DNA from: [Scytonema hofmanni] UTEX 2349
GTDB taxonomy: Bacteria; Cyanobacteriota; Cyanobacteriia; Cyanobacteriales; Nostocaceae
Direction: 5' to 3'
Assembly: GCF_000582685.1 (NCBI RefSeq)
Contig: NZ_KK073768.1
Span: forward strand, 810,509 to 874,508
DNA: 64,000 bases
Position numbers and translations under genes: made by a program. Below the pieces are notes generated by a model. That model ran no database searches. It was not told where the DNA came from and saw only the letters and a list, made by a program, of their open reading frames with translations. Below, one piece after another: positions 50,657-59,238 of the stretch. Position 1 is the first letter of the stretch. Each line of letters starts with the position of its first letter.

Positions 50657-51340
50657 TTAGACTTTACCAGCCAAATTTATCAATTGTTTGAAGTTAACCA
50701 GATAAACTACCTGATTAGCGTTGTCAATTTTGATCCAACCTTTTTCATCAAGCTTTTCCATGATTTTGGTGGTTTCTTCCACACTAATTTCTGTAACTTC
50801 TGCAAAATCTTTGTAAGGAATATTAAAAATTTCCTTTCCTTTTTCTGATTCTTGACCGTAACTTTCGCCCAAACTGACTAGAGTTTGAGCGAGTTTAACT
50901 GCTGGTGGTGAAGACCGCATTTGCAAACGTAAATTAACTTGCCGCAATCGCCGCACCATCAATTGCAGCATTCGGTGATGCAACTGCGGGTCTTTAAACA
51001 ATATTTGAATAAAGCGCTCTCTGGAAATGCTCAGTAATTTTACAGGCGAAAGAGCAATCACATCGGTTGATCGGGGAGACTCATCCAAAATTGCCATTTC
51101 GCCGAAAAAATCACCCTGTCCTAAAATTGCCAAAGCAACAGAATCTTCGTTGCGCGTGCGCCGCACTTTGACCCAACCAGAAACCACGAAGTAAACCGCG
51201 TTTCCCCAGGCATCTTCCATTAAAACGGCTCGCCCTGCTGGATATTCGTGTTCAATTGCAACGTTGAGCAGCCATTCTAAAGATTGTGGATTGGCTGTAC
51301 TCATTAGGGGGAAAGTTTGACTAAAAATCTCAGTCTGCAT
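50657..51340 (-). CDS. CRP/FNR family transcriptional regulator
   Basis: 227 aa. Cyclic-nucleotide-binding-like domain about residues 20-135 (GRAVLMEDAWGNAVYFVVSGWVKVRR, GQGDFFGEMAILDESPRSTDVIAL with the FGE...PRS phosphate-binding cassette), dimer helix, and a helix-turn-helix near residues 170-200 (IPYKDFAEVTEISVEETTKIMEKL). The retained R in PRS suggests cNMP binding is possible. It lies downstream of patU on the same strand (200 bp gap). Target genes unknown. Confidence 0.85.
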   Translation of the reverse strand: MQTEIFSQTFPLMSTANPQSLEWLLNVAIEHEYPAGRAVLMEDAWGNAVYFVVSGWVKVRRTRNEDSVALAILGQGDFFGEMAILDESPRSTDVIALSPVKLLSISRERFIQILFKDPQLHHRMLQLMVRRLRQVNLRLQMRSSPPAVKLAQTLVSLGESYGQESEKGKEIFNIPYKDFAEVTEISVEETTKIMEKLDEKGWIKIDNANQVVYLVNFKQLINLAGKV

Positions 51341-51540
51341 GAAATATCTGCAAAAAATGGATTTAAGAGCAGAAAATTAGATTTGTTACTATATGTATGT
51401 TTTAAAAACCGTAACCTTTAGTAGAATACGGTATCAAAATTTTCTTGATATTCAACCGCAACCTCTCGGTTTATCGGTCTAGGGTTCCATTACAACACAA
51501 TAACTATCACAGCGGAATCAGCGGTTTTACTGACAGATTT

Positions 51541-52722
51541 TTATTTGTTCTTTATCGGTGGCTCTGAAGCATCTGTAAGTATTTTGATTTGATTGTCTAA
51601 ATCATCCAAGAGTTGATTCAGTGCCATAAAAGCTTCTAGTTGTCCGGGGTTGGTGTTGCGATTCAAGACTAGCCGTTGTTGTAGTTCGTGCAATTTATAA
51701 CTGAGTTGTTGGGAAATTCCGATAGCATCGCGGCTAAGACCTGCTAACTGTTGTTGTTGATAGAATTTTAAGGCGGCTCCCCGGAGTACTTGTAGTGTCG
51801 CTTCTTCGCCGTGCCTTCCCGGCATCACTCGCAAGCGTAATAACAAACGGTTTTCTTGATACAAGCATTCTTTCTCTACCTGTTTTGCTTCTGCAAATGT
51901 AGTTACAGGCAGGTTTGCTAGTCGCTTTAATTGATTAAGTACTCCCTGAAAAACAGAGAGAGGAAGTTTTTCTAAGACGGATTGCAAGACTCCATTATCA
52001 CTCCAGAGTATCCTGCCTTCGTAAGGTTGTCTTTCCAAATACAAACGACCAATTCCCCCCGCGAGAAGTCGTCCTAGCAATTCTGTTAGTAATTTCTTAG
52101 GTTGTAGTGTTGCTAGCTGTTCAACAGGCAGTAATAGATCCGGAACTGGTATAAGTAATATTGGTAAATTGAAGAGCGATCGCTCCGAGGTACTTTCCTG
52201 TGTCTTTTTGTCTGCACTGGCAAAAAGGATACTCGCTTTAGACAAGTTATCAGGGTCTGGCAGAACAGGAGAATCTGCTTGTTGAAAAGTATTTTCGCTT
52301 TTTTTTGTCTCAGCTACAGTAGATGTCTCTGGCTCGGTGGCAATGGTAGCTGCGCTATGTTCAATTGCAACATTGGCTACTGCTTGGGATGTATTTTTGT
52401 AGTTGAGGTAAGCTGAGAGTATGTTGCGGTGGGTATCGGCAGCGATCGCTACAGTCACCATTGTGCAATTAATATAAGACAAAATCTTACCAGCGTAATC
52501 TAGCGCCGCAGTATCTTCTAGATTAACCATGCCCAGTAACAATTTGTTATCTTCTATGGTATATGGCAAAATTTGATGATATAAGCAAGCTTCAAAGGAC
52601 AAGATACGTTCTATCAGTTCAAATGTTTGCTTCTGTTCGCGCAGCGACTCTTTGGGAGTAGCGGTTAACAGTTGATTAGCAATTACTTCGGTATCACTTG
52701 CTTTGCCTTGTGAAGACAACAT
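51541..52722 (-). CDS. patU: PatU-like protein with PilB-type N-terminal domain
   Basis: 393 aa. An N-terminal MshEN-like alpha/beta segment (about residues 30-110: SFEACLYHQILPYTIEDNKLLLGMVNLEDTAALDYAGKILSY) as in PilB/GspE, a low-complexity linker, then a second domain (about 185-350: LPKKLLTELLGRLLAGGIGRLYLERQPYEGRILWSDNGVLQSV-like) resembling the region before the PilB ATPase core, which is absent. It follows hetZ on the same strand, the layout of hetZ-patU, where PatU affects heterocyst pattern. In Anabaena 7120 patU is split (patU5/patU3); here it is intact. Assignment rests mainly on synteny. Confidence 0.65.
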   Translation of the reverse strand: MLSSQGKASDTEVIANQLLTATPKESLREQKQTFELIERILSFEACLYHQILPYTIEDNKLLLGMVNLEDTAALDYAGKILSYINCTMVTVAIAADTHRNILSAYLNYKNTSQAVANVAIEHSAATIATEPETSTVAETKKSENTFQQADSPVLPDPDNLSKASILFASADKKTQESTSERSLFNLPILLIPVPDLLLPVEQLATLQPKKLLTELLGRLLAGGIGRLYLERQPYEGRILWSDNGVLQSVLEKLPLSVFQGVLNQLKRLANLPVTTFAEAKQVEKECLYQENRLLLRLRVMPGRHGEEATLQVLRGAALKFYQQQQLAGLSRDAIGISQQLSYKLHELQQRLVLNRNTNPGQLEAFMALNQLLDDLDNQIKILTDASEPPIKNK

Positions 52723-52880
52723 AGATTTGATTGCTTGATGTTTCCTTATATCGTATTCTGCCTCTAAGTTATTTGGTAGTAAATAAACCTACTTTATCGG
52801 GTGATAAAAGTTAAATTAACTACAAATATATAGAAAGTTTATTTGGGCTTGTGCATTGGGCAGCAAGCGCGAATATTGGG

Positions 52881-54068
52881 TTACTCCTGAGTTCTTAAAT
52901 TTTGAGCCGCGAGATAGATTTTACTCCATTCGCCCATTACCTGATGAGTTTTGAGTTTTAACTGTTTAGCAATTTCTTCGATGGATTTACCTGCTTTTCG
53001 CAGTTCTAATAACTGCCGCTCAATTAAACTCAATTTTGACTGTAATTTGCCAAATTGCTGCGGTGTTAATCCCAAATTGTGTTCGTCTAGAGAAATTTCT
53101 AGCCAGTTATCTACTAGTTCGGGTTTGTCTTTGACGGCAAAGACACGTACAGCATGGTAGCTAATTTTTTCTCGCAGTCGGTAAATTTCCTTAATTGGCT
53201 TACTCAGTTTTTTGGCGATTTCATCTTGGGATTTGCCTTGCAGATACAGTCGCAACCACTGCACTGCGTCTTCCCCTAAATTTTCTTGAAGATAAGTTTC
53301 AAATTCTTGCTTGACTGCATTTCGCAGTACTTGCTGTTCTTCTACTTGTTGTGCTTCAACATATTCGGCGATCGCCTGATTATCGGCTAAGTTAACCCGG
53401 TTGTCGTTGTCGTCTGTAAGAATTTCTTCGGAAACTAGTCTAATTAAATCACTACCAGGCACTTGGGTTAAGCCACCACGTTGGGTACGTCGCAAGTAAT
53501 TTACAAAACGGTAAGCTAGTAACGGTTGATTGCGTACTGGTCGTAGGCAATATTCTTCTATGGTGGCAAACAACAAAGAATTCTGTAGTCTGGCATCCTT
53601 TGTAAACTCAGCGATGCAAGCCATTTGCTGTTGCATGTAGTTATCGCTTTGCAGTAACTCTTGGAGTACTTCTTGCAATACGTCCATGACACTGCGTTGG
53701 CGATCGCGACTCAGAGAAATCCAAGTTTGGATTTTATTCCGTAATGTCGCTAAACTCCCTAGCCGAGTGATTAAATTGCGATAAGCGCGTTCTCTACCCA
53801 TTCCTAAGTAGCGCTGGCATAAAATCCGATAGCGATATTCCATCGCTTGTTTGGCGATATCTAACTCTTTAGGATTAAGTAAGTCAAAGCGTTTTGAGTT
53901 ACTTCCCAAAAGCCAAAGAATAATAGTTTCTCTATTTGCTTGGCTTTGTTCTGGATACTCTGCTGCCAAACGTTGGCGCCAATATAGCGTCAGTTTTTCT
54001 GATTCTGAAGCCATAGCGAGATTGCGCTCCTCGAAACCCTGTTTTAAAGTTTGCATCACAACCCCCAT
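52881..54068 (-). CDS. hetZ: HetZ-like heterocyst differentiation protein
   Basis: 395 aa, helical and charged, cytosolic. Two sigma-region-4-like helix-turn-helix segments near the C-terminus: WLRLYLQGKSQDEIAKKLSKPIKEIYRLREKI (about residues 266-297) and LSLIERQLLELRKAGKSIEEIAKQLKLKTHQVMGEW (about 345-380). Length close to Anabaena HetZ (about 400 aa). HetZ is an early regulator downstream of HetR. The following gene is PatU-like, as in the hetZ-patU cluster. An ATG at 54056 with GGGGG upstream is an alternative start. No HetR-type palindrome was found upstream. Confidence 0.72.
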   Translation of the reverse strand: MGVVMQTLKQGFEERNLAMASESEKLTLYWRQRLAAEYPEQSQANRETIILWLLGSNSKRFDLLNPKELDIAKQAMEYRYRILCQRYLGMGRERAYRNLITRLGSLATLRNKIQTWISLSRDRQRSVMDVLQEVLQELLQSDNYMQQQMACIAEFTKDARLQNSLLFATIEEYCLRPVRNQPLLAYRFVNYLRRTQRGGLTQVPGSDLIRLVSEEILTDDNDNRVNLADNQAIAEYVEAQQVEEQQVLRNAVKQEFETYLQENLGEDAVQWLRLYLQGKSQDEIAKKLSKPIKEIYRLREKISYHAVRVFAVKDKPELVDNWLEISLDEHNLGLTPQQFGKLQSKLSLIERQLLELRKAGKSIEEIAKQLKLKTHQVMGEWSKIYLAAQNLRTQE

Positions 54069-54670
54069 TTATTCCACTCAAATTTTTAACTGGCAGTTGC
54101 CTTGATTGAATGATGTCTTTGGTGGACATCGAGCGTGATTATTCACTCGAAGCCGTTGTTTCGACTTCTTCTATTATTTAGGTCTGGAATCACTCAAGTT
54201 ATGCAGTATTTTCCACATTGCTGTTTTTGCTTTTTGTTTGCTATAGCCGCAAATGAACGTCTTTTAGCTATTTTCCTCACCTGGGCAGAAATTTGAAGTT
54301 TTGTAAAGTTATATGTTTTATAAAGAGAAAAATGATTTATCAAGAGTATATAAGCATACCGCTTTCAAGAAAGGGGGGTTGGGCAAAGCTGACAAGGGAA
54401 GCAGCTTTATAACTGCAAATATGGTTTACGTCAATTTAGACGCTGTTTTAACTATATAAGTTTCTCCAGTTTGGTAGGCGATGGACTTTGTTTTGTTCTT
54501 ATTTCTAGTCTCAGCTTTTTTGTGACCTTAAATGAGCCACCATGCGATCGCGAAGACTTTTAACATTATTCTGTTTATTCAATGGTCTAGAGGTAGCATA
54601 GCAATGGATTGAGCATATTTATACTTCGGGTGTGGAATATTTGTAACGACGGCTGTGAATTATTAGGAAA
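54069..54670. other. long intergenic region upstream of hetZ
   Basis: Divergent promoter region of hetZ and the next hypothetical gene. No gene seen, and no NtcA box (GTAN8TAC) or HetR-type inverted repeat was found by eye. It contains AAAGGGGGGTTGGGC at about 54371-54386. Confidence 0.5.
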
Positions 54671-55180
54671 ATGCAAATGGATTTGAATGAACTTGCTTTG
54701 GAGGAGTGTCAAATACTTGACAAAGTGCGCGGTATCGAAGGACTAATTGAACAGAAGGAGGCTGAGTTAGAAAGCAGTGGTATATTCGACAACTACCGTC
54801 GTGTTTATAACAAATATGTGGAGCTTGCTGTCCAGGGTGATATCGAAGCACTTAAACGAGCATTGTTCCTGTGGTGGTTTGATTTTATAGAGCCATCATT
54901 CCTCACTGGATTGCACCAATTGGATGGGTGGGAGGTATTAGAACAGCTTGAAGCCCTTGCATCTACAAACAAGTTAGACAAAGAATTAAAATGGATGCTG
55001 CCATACTATTATCTAATAACTGATTATTACTTCGATGCAATACTTGAAAACGAGTTGCCAGCGCTCAGAAAATTTCTAGACGAGAACAAAAATACAAGCT
55101 TACCCTGCACAGATTTTCTGAGTGCAAGCTTAGAAGGGCGTGGTCAGATGGCTGACTACTGGCTTAGTATTTTGAGTTAA
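54671..55180 (+). CDS. hypothetical protein
   Basis: 169 aa (an ATG at 54677 is an alternative start). All-helical acidic protein: LNELALEECQILDKVRGIEGLIEQKEAELE, YNKYVELAVQGDIEALKRALFLWWFDFIEPSFLTGLHQLDGWEVLEQLEALA (about residues 40-95), then WMLPYYYLITDYYFD and FLSASLEGRGQMADYWLSIL. No motif or family I can name with confidence; the Trp/Tyr-rich helical layout recalls bacterial immunity proteins, but no toxin gene is adjacent. Confidence 0.6.
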   Translation: MQMDLNELALEECQILDKVRGIEGLIEQKEAELESSGIFDNYRRVYNKYVELAVQGDIEALKRALFLWWFDFIEPSFLTGLHQLDGWEVLEQLEALASTNKLDKELKWMLPYYYLITDYYFDAILENELPALRKFLDENKNTSLPCTDFLSASLEGRGQMADYWLSILS

Positions 55181-55274
55181 TAAAGGTTCTCCAAAAGCAA
55201 TAATTTATGTTTATATTTTGATATTTTAGCGCTGAAGCGCTGACTACAATCAGGACACGAAACGTTAAATATTT

Positions 55275-55366
55275 AGGACTTACGCAGCAATAACGGAAAA
55301 ACGAACCGCAGAGGACGCAGAGGAAACAGAGGAATAAGGGTTTGAGAGGTATTTTGCGTAAGTCCT
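55275..55366. mobile_element. MITE-like element, 92 bp
   Basis: Perfect 12-bp terminal inverted repeats AGGACTTACGCA ... TGCGTAAGTCCT. The interior includes CGAACCGCAGAGGACGCAGAGG, a pattern very common between cyanobacterial genes. No ORF. Confidence 0.75.
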
Positions 55367-55373
55367 GATATTT

Positions 55374-56105
55374 TCATCGAATATCTTTATAAAATTGCTT
55401 CAGGTATTGTGGCGACACACCAACACCCCAAAGAAAGCCGATGTAAAGATATATTGCGGTGGCTTTGAAGAAGCCCCATTTTGCCACACGGCGATCGCTA
55501 CTTTGGACGATCCGATTCACCAAGCGAATTTTTCCCCGTCGTACTAGCTTGAGGCACAAGTCGGCTTCTTCCATAATTGGGAGGTTGCTATCAAAACCCC
55601 CACATTCCCCGAAATCAACGCGACGTGCGAAAATTACTTGATCGCCAAACAATAAGCGCAATCCTTGAAAAAACAAATGTGGGCGAAAAATCAACGGTGC
55701 ATAGTAAGTTTTTAGCCAGTTGTGCAGTGAAACTCCCCAGCGCGTTGTTTTTTCACCTGTCATCAGGGAAATAAAACCGCCGGCTACAACAGTTTTGTCT
55801 GCTAGTGTCTGTTCAATGACTGTTACCAAGTCATCGCTGACCAAAGTATCTGCGTGGAGAAAGCAGAGGATTTCTCCGGTTGCAACTTCTGCACCTTGAT
55901 TTAATTGGAAAGCGCGTCCGCATTGTTTGGCAGAAATTACTTGTACACCTGCCGTTTCGGCGATGGCGATCGTTTCGTCAGAACTACCACCATCCACAAC
56001 CAGTACTTCCCAAGCTGGGGGTTCCAGTACACTTAGATGACGCAAGGTGCGTCCCAGGCACTTTGCCTCATTCAAAGTGGGGATGATAATCGAAACATCA
56101 GACAT
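55374..56105 (-). CDS. TIGR04283 family glycosyltransferase
   Basis: 243 aa GT2 (GT-A). SIIIPTLNEAKCLGRTLRHL (about residues 5-24), VVDGGSSDETIAIA, GRAFQLNQGAEVATGEILCFLHADTLV with the metal-binding HAD, FGDQVIFARR and FDSNLPIMEEADLCLKLVRRGKI. This set matches the TIGR04283 group, linked to arsenosugar biosynthesis in some bacteria; no arsenic gene is nearby, so the substrate remains open. C-terminal hydrophobic tail (IYLYIGFLWGVGVS) may associate with the membrane. Confidence 0.87.
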   Translation of the reverse strand: MSDVSIIIPTLNEAKCLGRTLRHLSVLEPPAWEVLVVDGGSSDETIAIAETAGVQVISAKQCGRAFQLNQGAEVATGEILCFLHADTLVSDDLVTVIEQTLADKTVVAGGFISLMTGEKTTRWGVSLHNWLKTYYAPLIFRPHLFFQGLRLLFGDQVIFARRVDFGECGGFDSNLPIMEEADLCLKLVRRGKIRLVNRIVQSSDRRVAKWGFFKATAIYLYIGFLWGVGVSPQYLKQFYKDIR

Positions 56106-56109
56106 ATAT

Positions 56110-56272
56110 TAGTTATTGGTTAGTGGTTAGTGGTTAGTAGTTAGTGGTTAGTGGTTAGTGGTTAGTAGTTAGTGGTTAGTAGTTAGTAGTTAGTAAAACA
56201 ACAATCAACCATCAACCATCAACCATCAACCATCAACTATCAACCATCAACCATCAACCATCAACTAACAAA
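56110..56272. repeat. paired STRR arrays (GTTAGTGGTTA and CATCAACCATCAACC arms)
   Basis: About 85 bp of GTTAGTGGTTAGTAG units followed by about 70 bp of CAACCATCAACC units, mutually complementary in type. Between ccmK4 and the glycosyltransferase. Confidence 0.85.
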
Positions 56273-56277
56273 TAACT

Positions 56278-56634
56278 TTAAGTCAATCTCCTGTTAGCAC
56301 CAATAATGGGGTTTTCAACAGATTCGCGATACTCTTGGACTTGATCTGTATAGCCTATGGGTAAAACAGCTTCAACGTTTTCATGAGGACGAGCAATAAT
56401 CACCCAAGATTCCAAAGTACCACCATAAACATTTTCGACCGCATCAACACCAGCAGCCATAGCGGCTTTTACTTCCGAAACATCTCCGCGAATATTGACT
56501 GTAAAGCGAGCGCTACCAACTCTGATATAACCGACAAGGGTGACTCGACCGGCTTTTACCATTGCGTCTGCTGCTGCTAGCACAGCAGGGAAACCCTTAG
56601 TTTCCAATGCTCCAACTGCCTGTGATGATGACAT
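56278..56634 (-). CDS. ccmK4: carboxysome shell protein CcmK4-like
   Basis: 118 aa BMC-domain protein: AVGALETKGFPAVLAAADAMVKAGRVTLVGYIRVGSARFTVNIRGDVSEVKAAMAAGVDAVENVYGG (about residues 6-73), then WVIIARPHENVEAVLPI. The VGSARFT/IRGDVSEV and short extended C-terminus are CcmK4 type. AGGAGA precedes the ATG. It forms shell hexamers of the beta-carboxysome, alone or mixed with CcmK3. The second gene of a ccmK3-ccmK4 pair on the minus strand. Confidence 0.93.
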   Translation of the reverse strand: MSSSQAVGALETKGFPAVLAAADAMVKAGRVTLVGYIRVGSARFTVNIRGDVSEVKAAMAAGVDAVENVYGGTLESWVIIARPHENVEAVLPIGYTDQVQEYRESVENPIIGANRRLT

Positions 56635-56719
56635 AATTGATCTCCTGTATAAGTAAACTTATGTGGCGCTACTCAATAATTGCACGAATGTTCGCTACAG
56701 ATTTTGATAGCGAACTTGA

Positions 56720-57031
56720 TTAGAACATACGGAATGGTTCTGATTTTTCGGTGAAGTGGATGGGCAAGATGCTTTCCACATTCTCCGGAGGGTTGGGAAC
56801 GATGTAGTGGGTGATTACCTCACCACCGTAAGCTTCCTCTCCGGCAGTGATTCCTGCCGCAACCGCCGTTTTCACCTCAGCTACGTGTCCCCTGACTGCG
56901 ACTAAGAAGCGACCGCTTTCCGCTAGACCGTAGTATACCAATGTTACGCTGGCTGCTTTCACCATTGCGTCTGCGGCTGCTAACACAGCTGGAAAACCTA
57001 AAGTTTCAATTACTCCAACCGCCATCGGCAT
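56720..57031 (-). CDS. ccmK3: carboxysome shell protein CcmK3-like
   Basis: 103 aa BMC-domain protein: AVGVIETLGFPAVLAAADAMVKAASVTLVYYGLAESGRFLVAVRGHVAEVKTAVAAG (about residues 4-60), GGEVITHYIVPNPPENVESILPIHFTEKSEPFR. The LVYYGLAESG and HYIVPNPPENV segments are the CcmK3 pattern. CcmK3 is known to enter shells with CcmK4 as mixed hexamers rather than alone. AGGAG precedes the ATG. Upstream of ccmK4, 85 bp apart. Confidence 0.93.
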   Translation of the reverse strand: MPMAVGVIETLGFPAVLAAADAMVKAASVTLVYYGLAESGRFLVAVRGHVAEVKTAVAAGITAGEEAYGGEVITHYIVPNPPENVESILPIHFTEKSEPFRMF

Positions 57032-57104
57032 GGCATCAACTCCTAAGTCAAGGGATGGGCGTTATCAATTGTACGACGTAGTAAGCGCAAAGAGTGCTTT
57101 TTAC

Positions 57105-57917
57105 TTAAGTGGATAGCTCTTTGCACTCTTCGGCTGACCATTCCCACATTGAGCCAGCATAGTTTTTCACATTAGTAAAGCCTAAAGAAGCCAAAACGCT
57201 GACAAAAAAAGCCGAACGAATACCACCTGTACAATAACTAGCAATGGGAGTATTATATTGAATTCCTATTGCTTGTAGAGGAGCGATAATTTCTTCAGGT
57301 GGAAGTAAGTTTCCCTTATTATCTATTAAATCTTTGAAGTAGAAATGCACTGCACCAGGGATATGTCCTCCGCGCTTTTCACCGTAAGGAGTTGCCCCAT
57401 TATATTCTCGCTTTTCGCGAGTATCAATTACTATTATCTTATTTTCTGCTAGATTCGCTTTAAGTTCATCCCGCTCAATTTCCCATAATGCGGTGCGGTT
57501 GACAACAAAATCTCCGATTTCTTGAGGTTGATTTCCTCCAAAAGTAGTGGGAATACCTACTTTTACAAGTGCATTATATCCGCCATCAACGAAAGCTGCG
57601 CTGTTATGTCCCAAGGTGCGTAACATCCAAACGATGCGCCCTTCTTCACCAAAGTTATGAGCTGGATTGCCAATTACAATTACAGGTTTGGAATTGAAAA
57701 TTCCTAATTTACGTAGTTTTTCTTGGAGAAGATTTTCGTCTTTTAGGAGGTTGCCTTGATAAGGTTTTTCCGGTTGCGAAAATTCTTGCCAGGTGACGTG
57801 AGTAGCGCCCGGTATATGTCCAAGAAACCATGCTAATTTGTTGCGAGTATCAAGAATTGTTGCACCTTGGGATATTAATTGTTTGGCTTCGTTAGGGCTG
57901 AGTATCCATTGTTTCAT
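57105..57917 (-). CDS. sulfurtransferase, tandem rhodanese domains (TST type)
   Basis: 270 aa. Two rhodanese folds: an inactive N-terminal one (ILDTRNKLAWFLGHIPGATHVTW, about residues 20-42) and an active C-terminal one (VIDTREKREYNGATPYGEKRGGHIPGAVHF, about 163-192) with the active-site Cys in IASYCTGGIRS (about 227-237). Transfers sulfane sulfur, classically thiosulfate to cyanide. Normal length for the family. No other sulfur gene nearby. Confidence 0.92.
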   Translation of the reverse strand: MKQWILSPNEAKQLISQGATILDTRNKLAWFLGHIPGATHVTWQEFSQPEKPYQGNLLKDENLLQEKLRKLGIFNSKPVIVIGNPAHNFGEEGRIVWMLRTLGHNSAAFVDGGYNALVKVGIPTTFGGNQPQEIGDFVVNRTALWEIERDELKANLAENKIIVIDTREKREYNGATPYGEKRGGHIPGAVHFYFKDLIDNKGNLLPPEEIIAPLQAIGIQYNTPIASYCTGGIRSAFFVSVLASLGFTNVKNYAGSMWEWSAEECKELST

Positions 57918-58107
57918 ATGTAGTAATATTAGATTATTTATGATAATTTTTTTAGAAAACGAACCGCAGAAAACGCAGAGTAAGAGAGAAATAGAGATAG
58001 CTAATTTAACGCTTTTATTTAGGATTACGATAAAATATATTCATAATATAGAGCAGATTTCAGGTTTAGGAAGTATATACAGCAGATTGCGTTTTTATTG
58101 AATACAC

Positions 58108-58133
58108 GTAGAGACGTTCCGGCGGAACGTCTC
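58108..58133. repeat. dispersed palindrome, copy 8 (GACGTTCCGGCGGAACGTC type)
   Basis: GTAGAGACGTTCC-GGC-GGAACGTCTC. Its centre is the single-copy form of the unit amplified in the array at 26742-26873. Confidence 0.75.
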
Positions 58134-58204
58134 AGAGCGGGTTTTGGGTTTTATGCATGTACCTCCTAAGGAGTGAAATATGCTGTATATAAAACCCCTC
58201 TCCT

Positions 58205-58230
58205 TGTAGAGACGTAGCAGTGCTACGTCT
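58205..58230. repeat. dispersed palindrome, copy 9
   Basis: TGTAGAGACGTAGCA-G-TGCTACGTC, preceded by TATATAAAACCCCTCTCCT as at 21388. Confidence 0.75.
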
Positions 58231-58292
58231 ATTCTGCTGTAGTTTTAAGGATAGAATTGCTATCTTTACTTATACAAGGTAAGCTAAAAATT

Positions 58293-59186
58293 ATGTTTGC
58301 TAGTTTTCTTCCTGCGGGGGTTGGGCAATTAAGAGAAGCTGATGCGATCGCACTCGCTCAAAGTATTGAACAGATAGCGATCAGTACTCCCCTGAGTACA
58401 CAACCTATTACCACAACTTATGTACATAAAGGAAGTGGTGGAACACCGATTTTATTAATTCACGGCTTTGATAGTTCTTTGTTAGAATTTCGTCGCCTTT
58501 TGCCATTATTAGCAGAAAACAATGACACTTTTGCCGTAGATTTATTGGGTTTTGGGTTTACAGATAGAGTTTCTCAAATACAGTTTAGCCCCACTGCAAT
58601 TAAAACTCATCTTTATTCTTTCTGGAAAACTGTAATTAATCAACCTGTAATTTTAGTCGGTGCCTCGATGGGGGGCGCCGCAGCAATTGATTTCACCCTG
58701 ACTTACCCGGAAGTAGTGCAGAAGCTAGTGTTAATTGATAGTGCTGGTTTGACGGCTGGTTCACCGTTAAGTAAGTTGATGTTTCCCCCGTTGGATTATT
58801 TGGCAACTCAGTTTTTACGTAATCCAAAGATACGTCAAAGCATTTCTCGCGCTGCTTACAAAAACAAAAGCCTTGCTTCAAGTGATGCTCAATTGTGTGC
58901 AGCTTTGCATTTAGAAATGCCTAGTTGGCATTTAGCTTTGATTGCTTTTACTAAAAGTGGTGGTTACAGTGGTTTTAAACTTAATCAATTATCACAAATT
59001 AAACAACCTACGCTGATTTTATGGGGTGATTTTGATCGGATTTTAGGTACTGTGGATGCCGAGAGATTTAACAAGGCAATTCCACATAGTAAACTTATCT
59101 GGATTTCAGATTGCGGTCATGTTCCTCACTTAGAACAGCCGCAAATTACGGCACAACATATTTCAGAATTTAGTCATAAGTATTAA
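58293..59186 (+). CDS. alpha/beta hydrolase
   Basis: 297 aa from the ATG at 58293 with AAGG upstream. Oxyanion/His-Gly motif LLIHGFDSSLLEFRRLLPLL (about residues 50-69), nucleophile GASMGGAAAIDF (about 126-137), acid in LWGDFDRILGTVDAERF, and the catalytic His in SDCGHVPHLEQP. Typical serine hydrolase; substrate unknown. Alone between repeat DNA and the McdB-like gene (convergent). Confidence 0.88.
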   Translation: MFASFLPAGVGQLREADAIALAQSIEQIAISTPLSTQPITTTYVHKGSGGTPILLIHGFDSSLLEFRRLLPLLAENNDTFAVDLLGFGFTDRVSQIQFSPTAIKTHLYSFWKTVINQPVILVGASMGGAAAIDFTLTYPEVVQKLVLIDSAGLTAGSPLSKLMFPPLDYLATQFLRNPKIRQSISRAAYKNKSLASSDAQLCAALHLEMPSWHLALIAFTKSGGYSGFKLNQLSQIKQPTLILWGDFDRILGTVDAERFNKAIPHSKLIWISDCGHVPHLEQPQITAQHISEFSHKY

Positions 59187-59238
59187 TATCAAATATTTAT
59201 ACTTCCACTTTGATATGTATTTGCCTTACTAATTTATT

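Larger units (their letters stand above)
57918..58292. other. repeat-rich intergenic region
   Basis: Contains two copies of the dispersed palindrome and, at about 57961-57983, GAACCGCAGAAAACGCAGAG, kin to the interior of the MITE at 55275. GATTTCAGGTTTAGGAAGTA at 58056-58075 nearly repeats 21348-21367. No gene seen. Confidence 0.6.

Noticed and set aside
54069..54670. HetR-binding inverted repeat upstream of hetZ
   Set aside because: The G-rich stretch near 54371 has no matching C-rich arm at the right distance.
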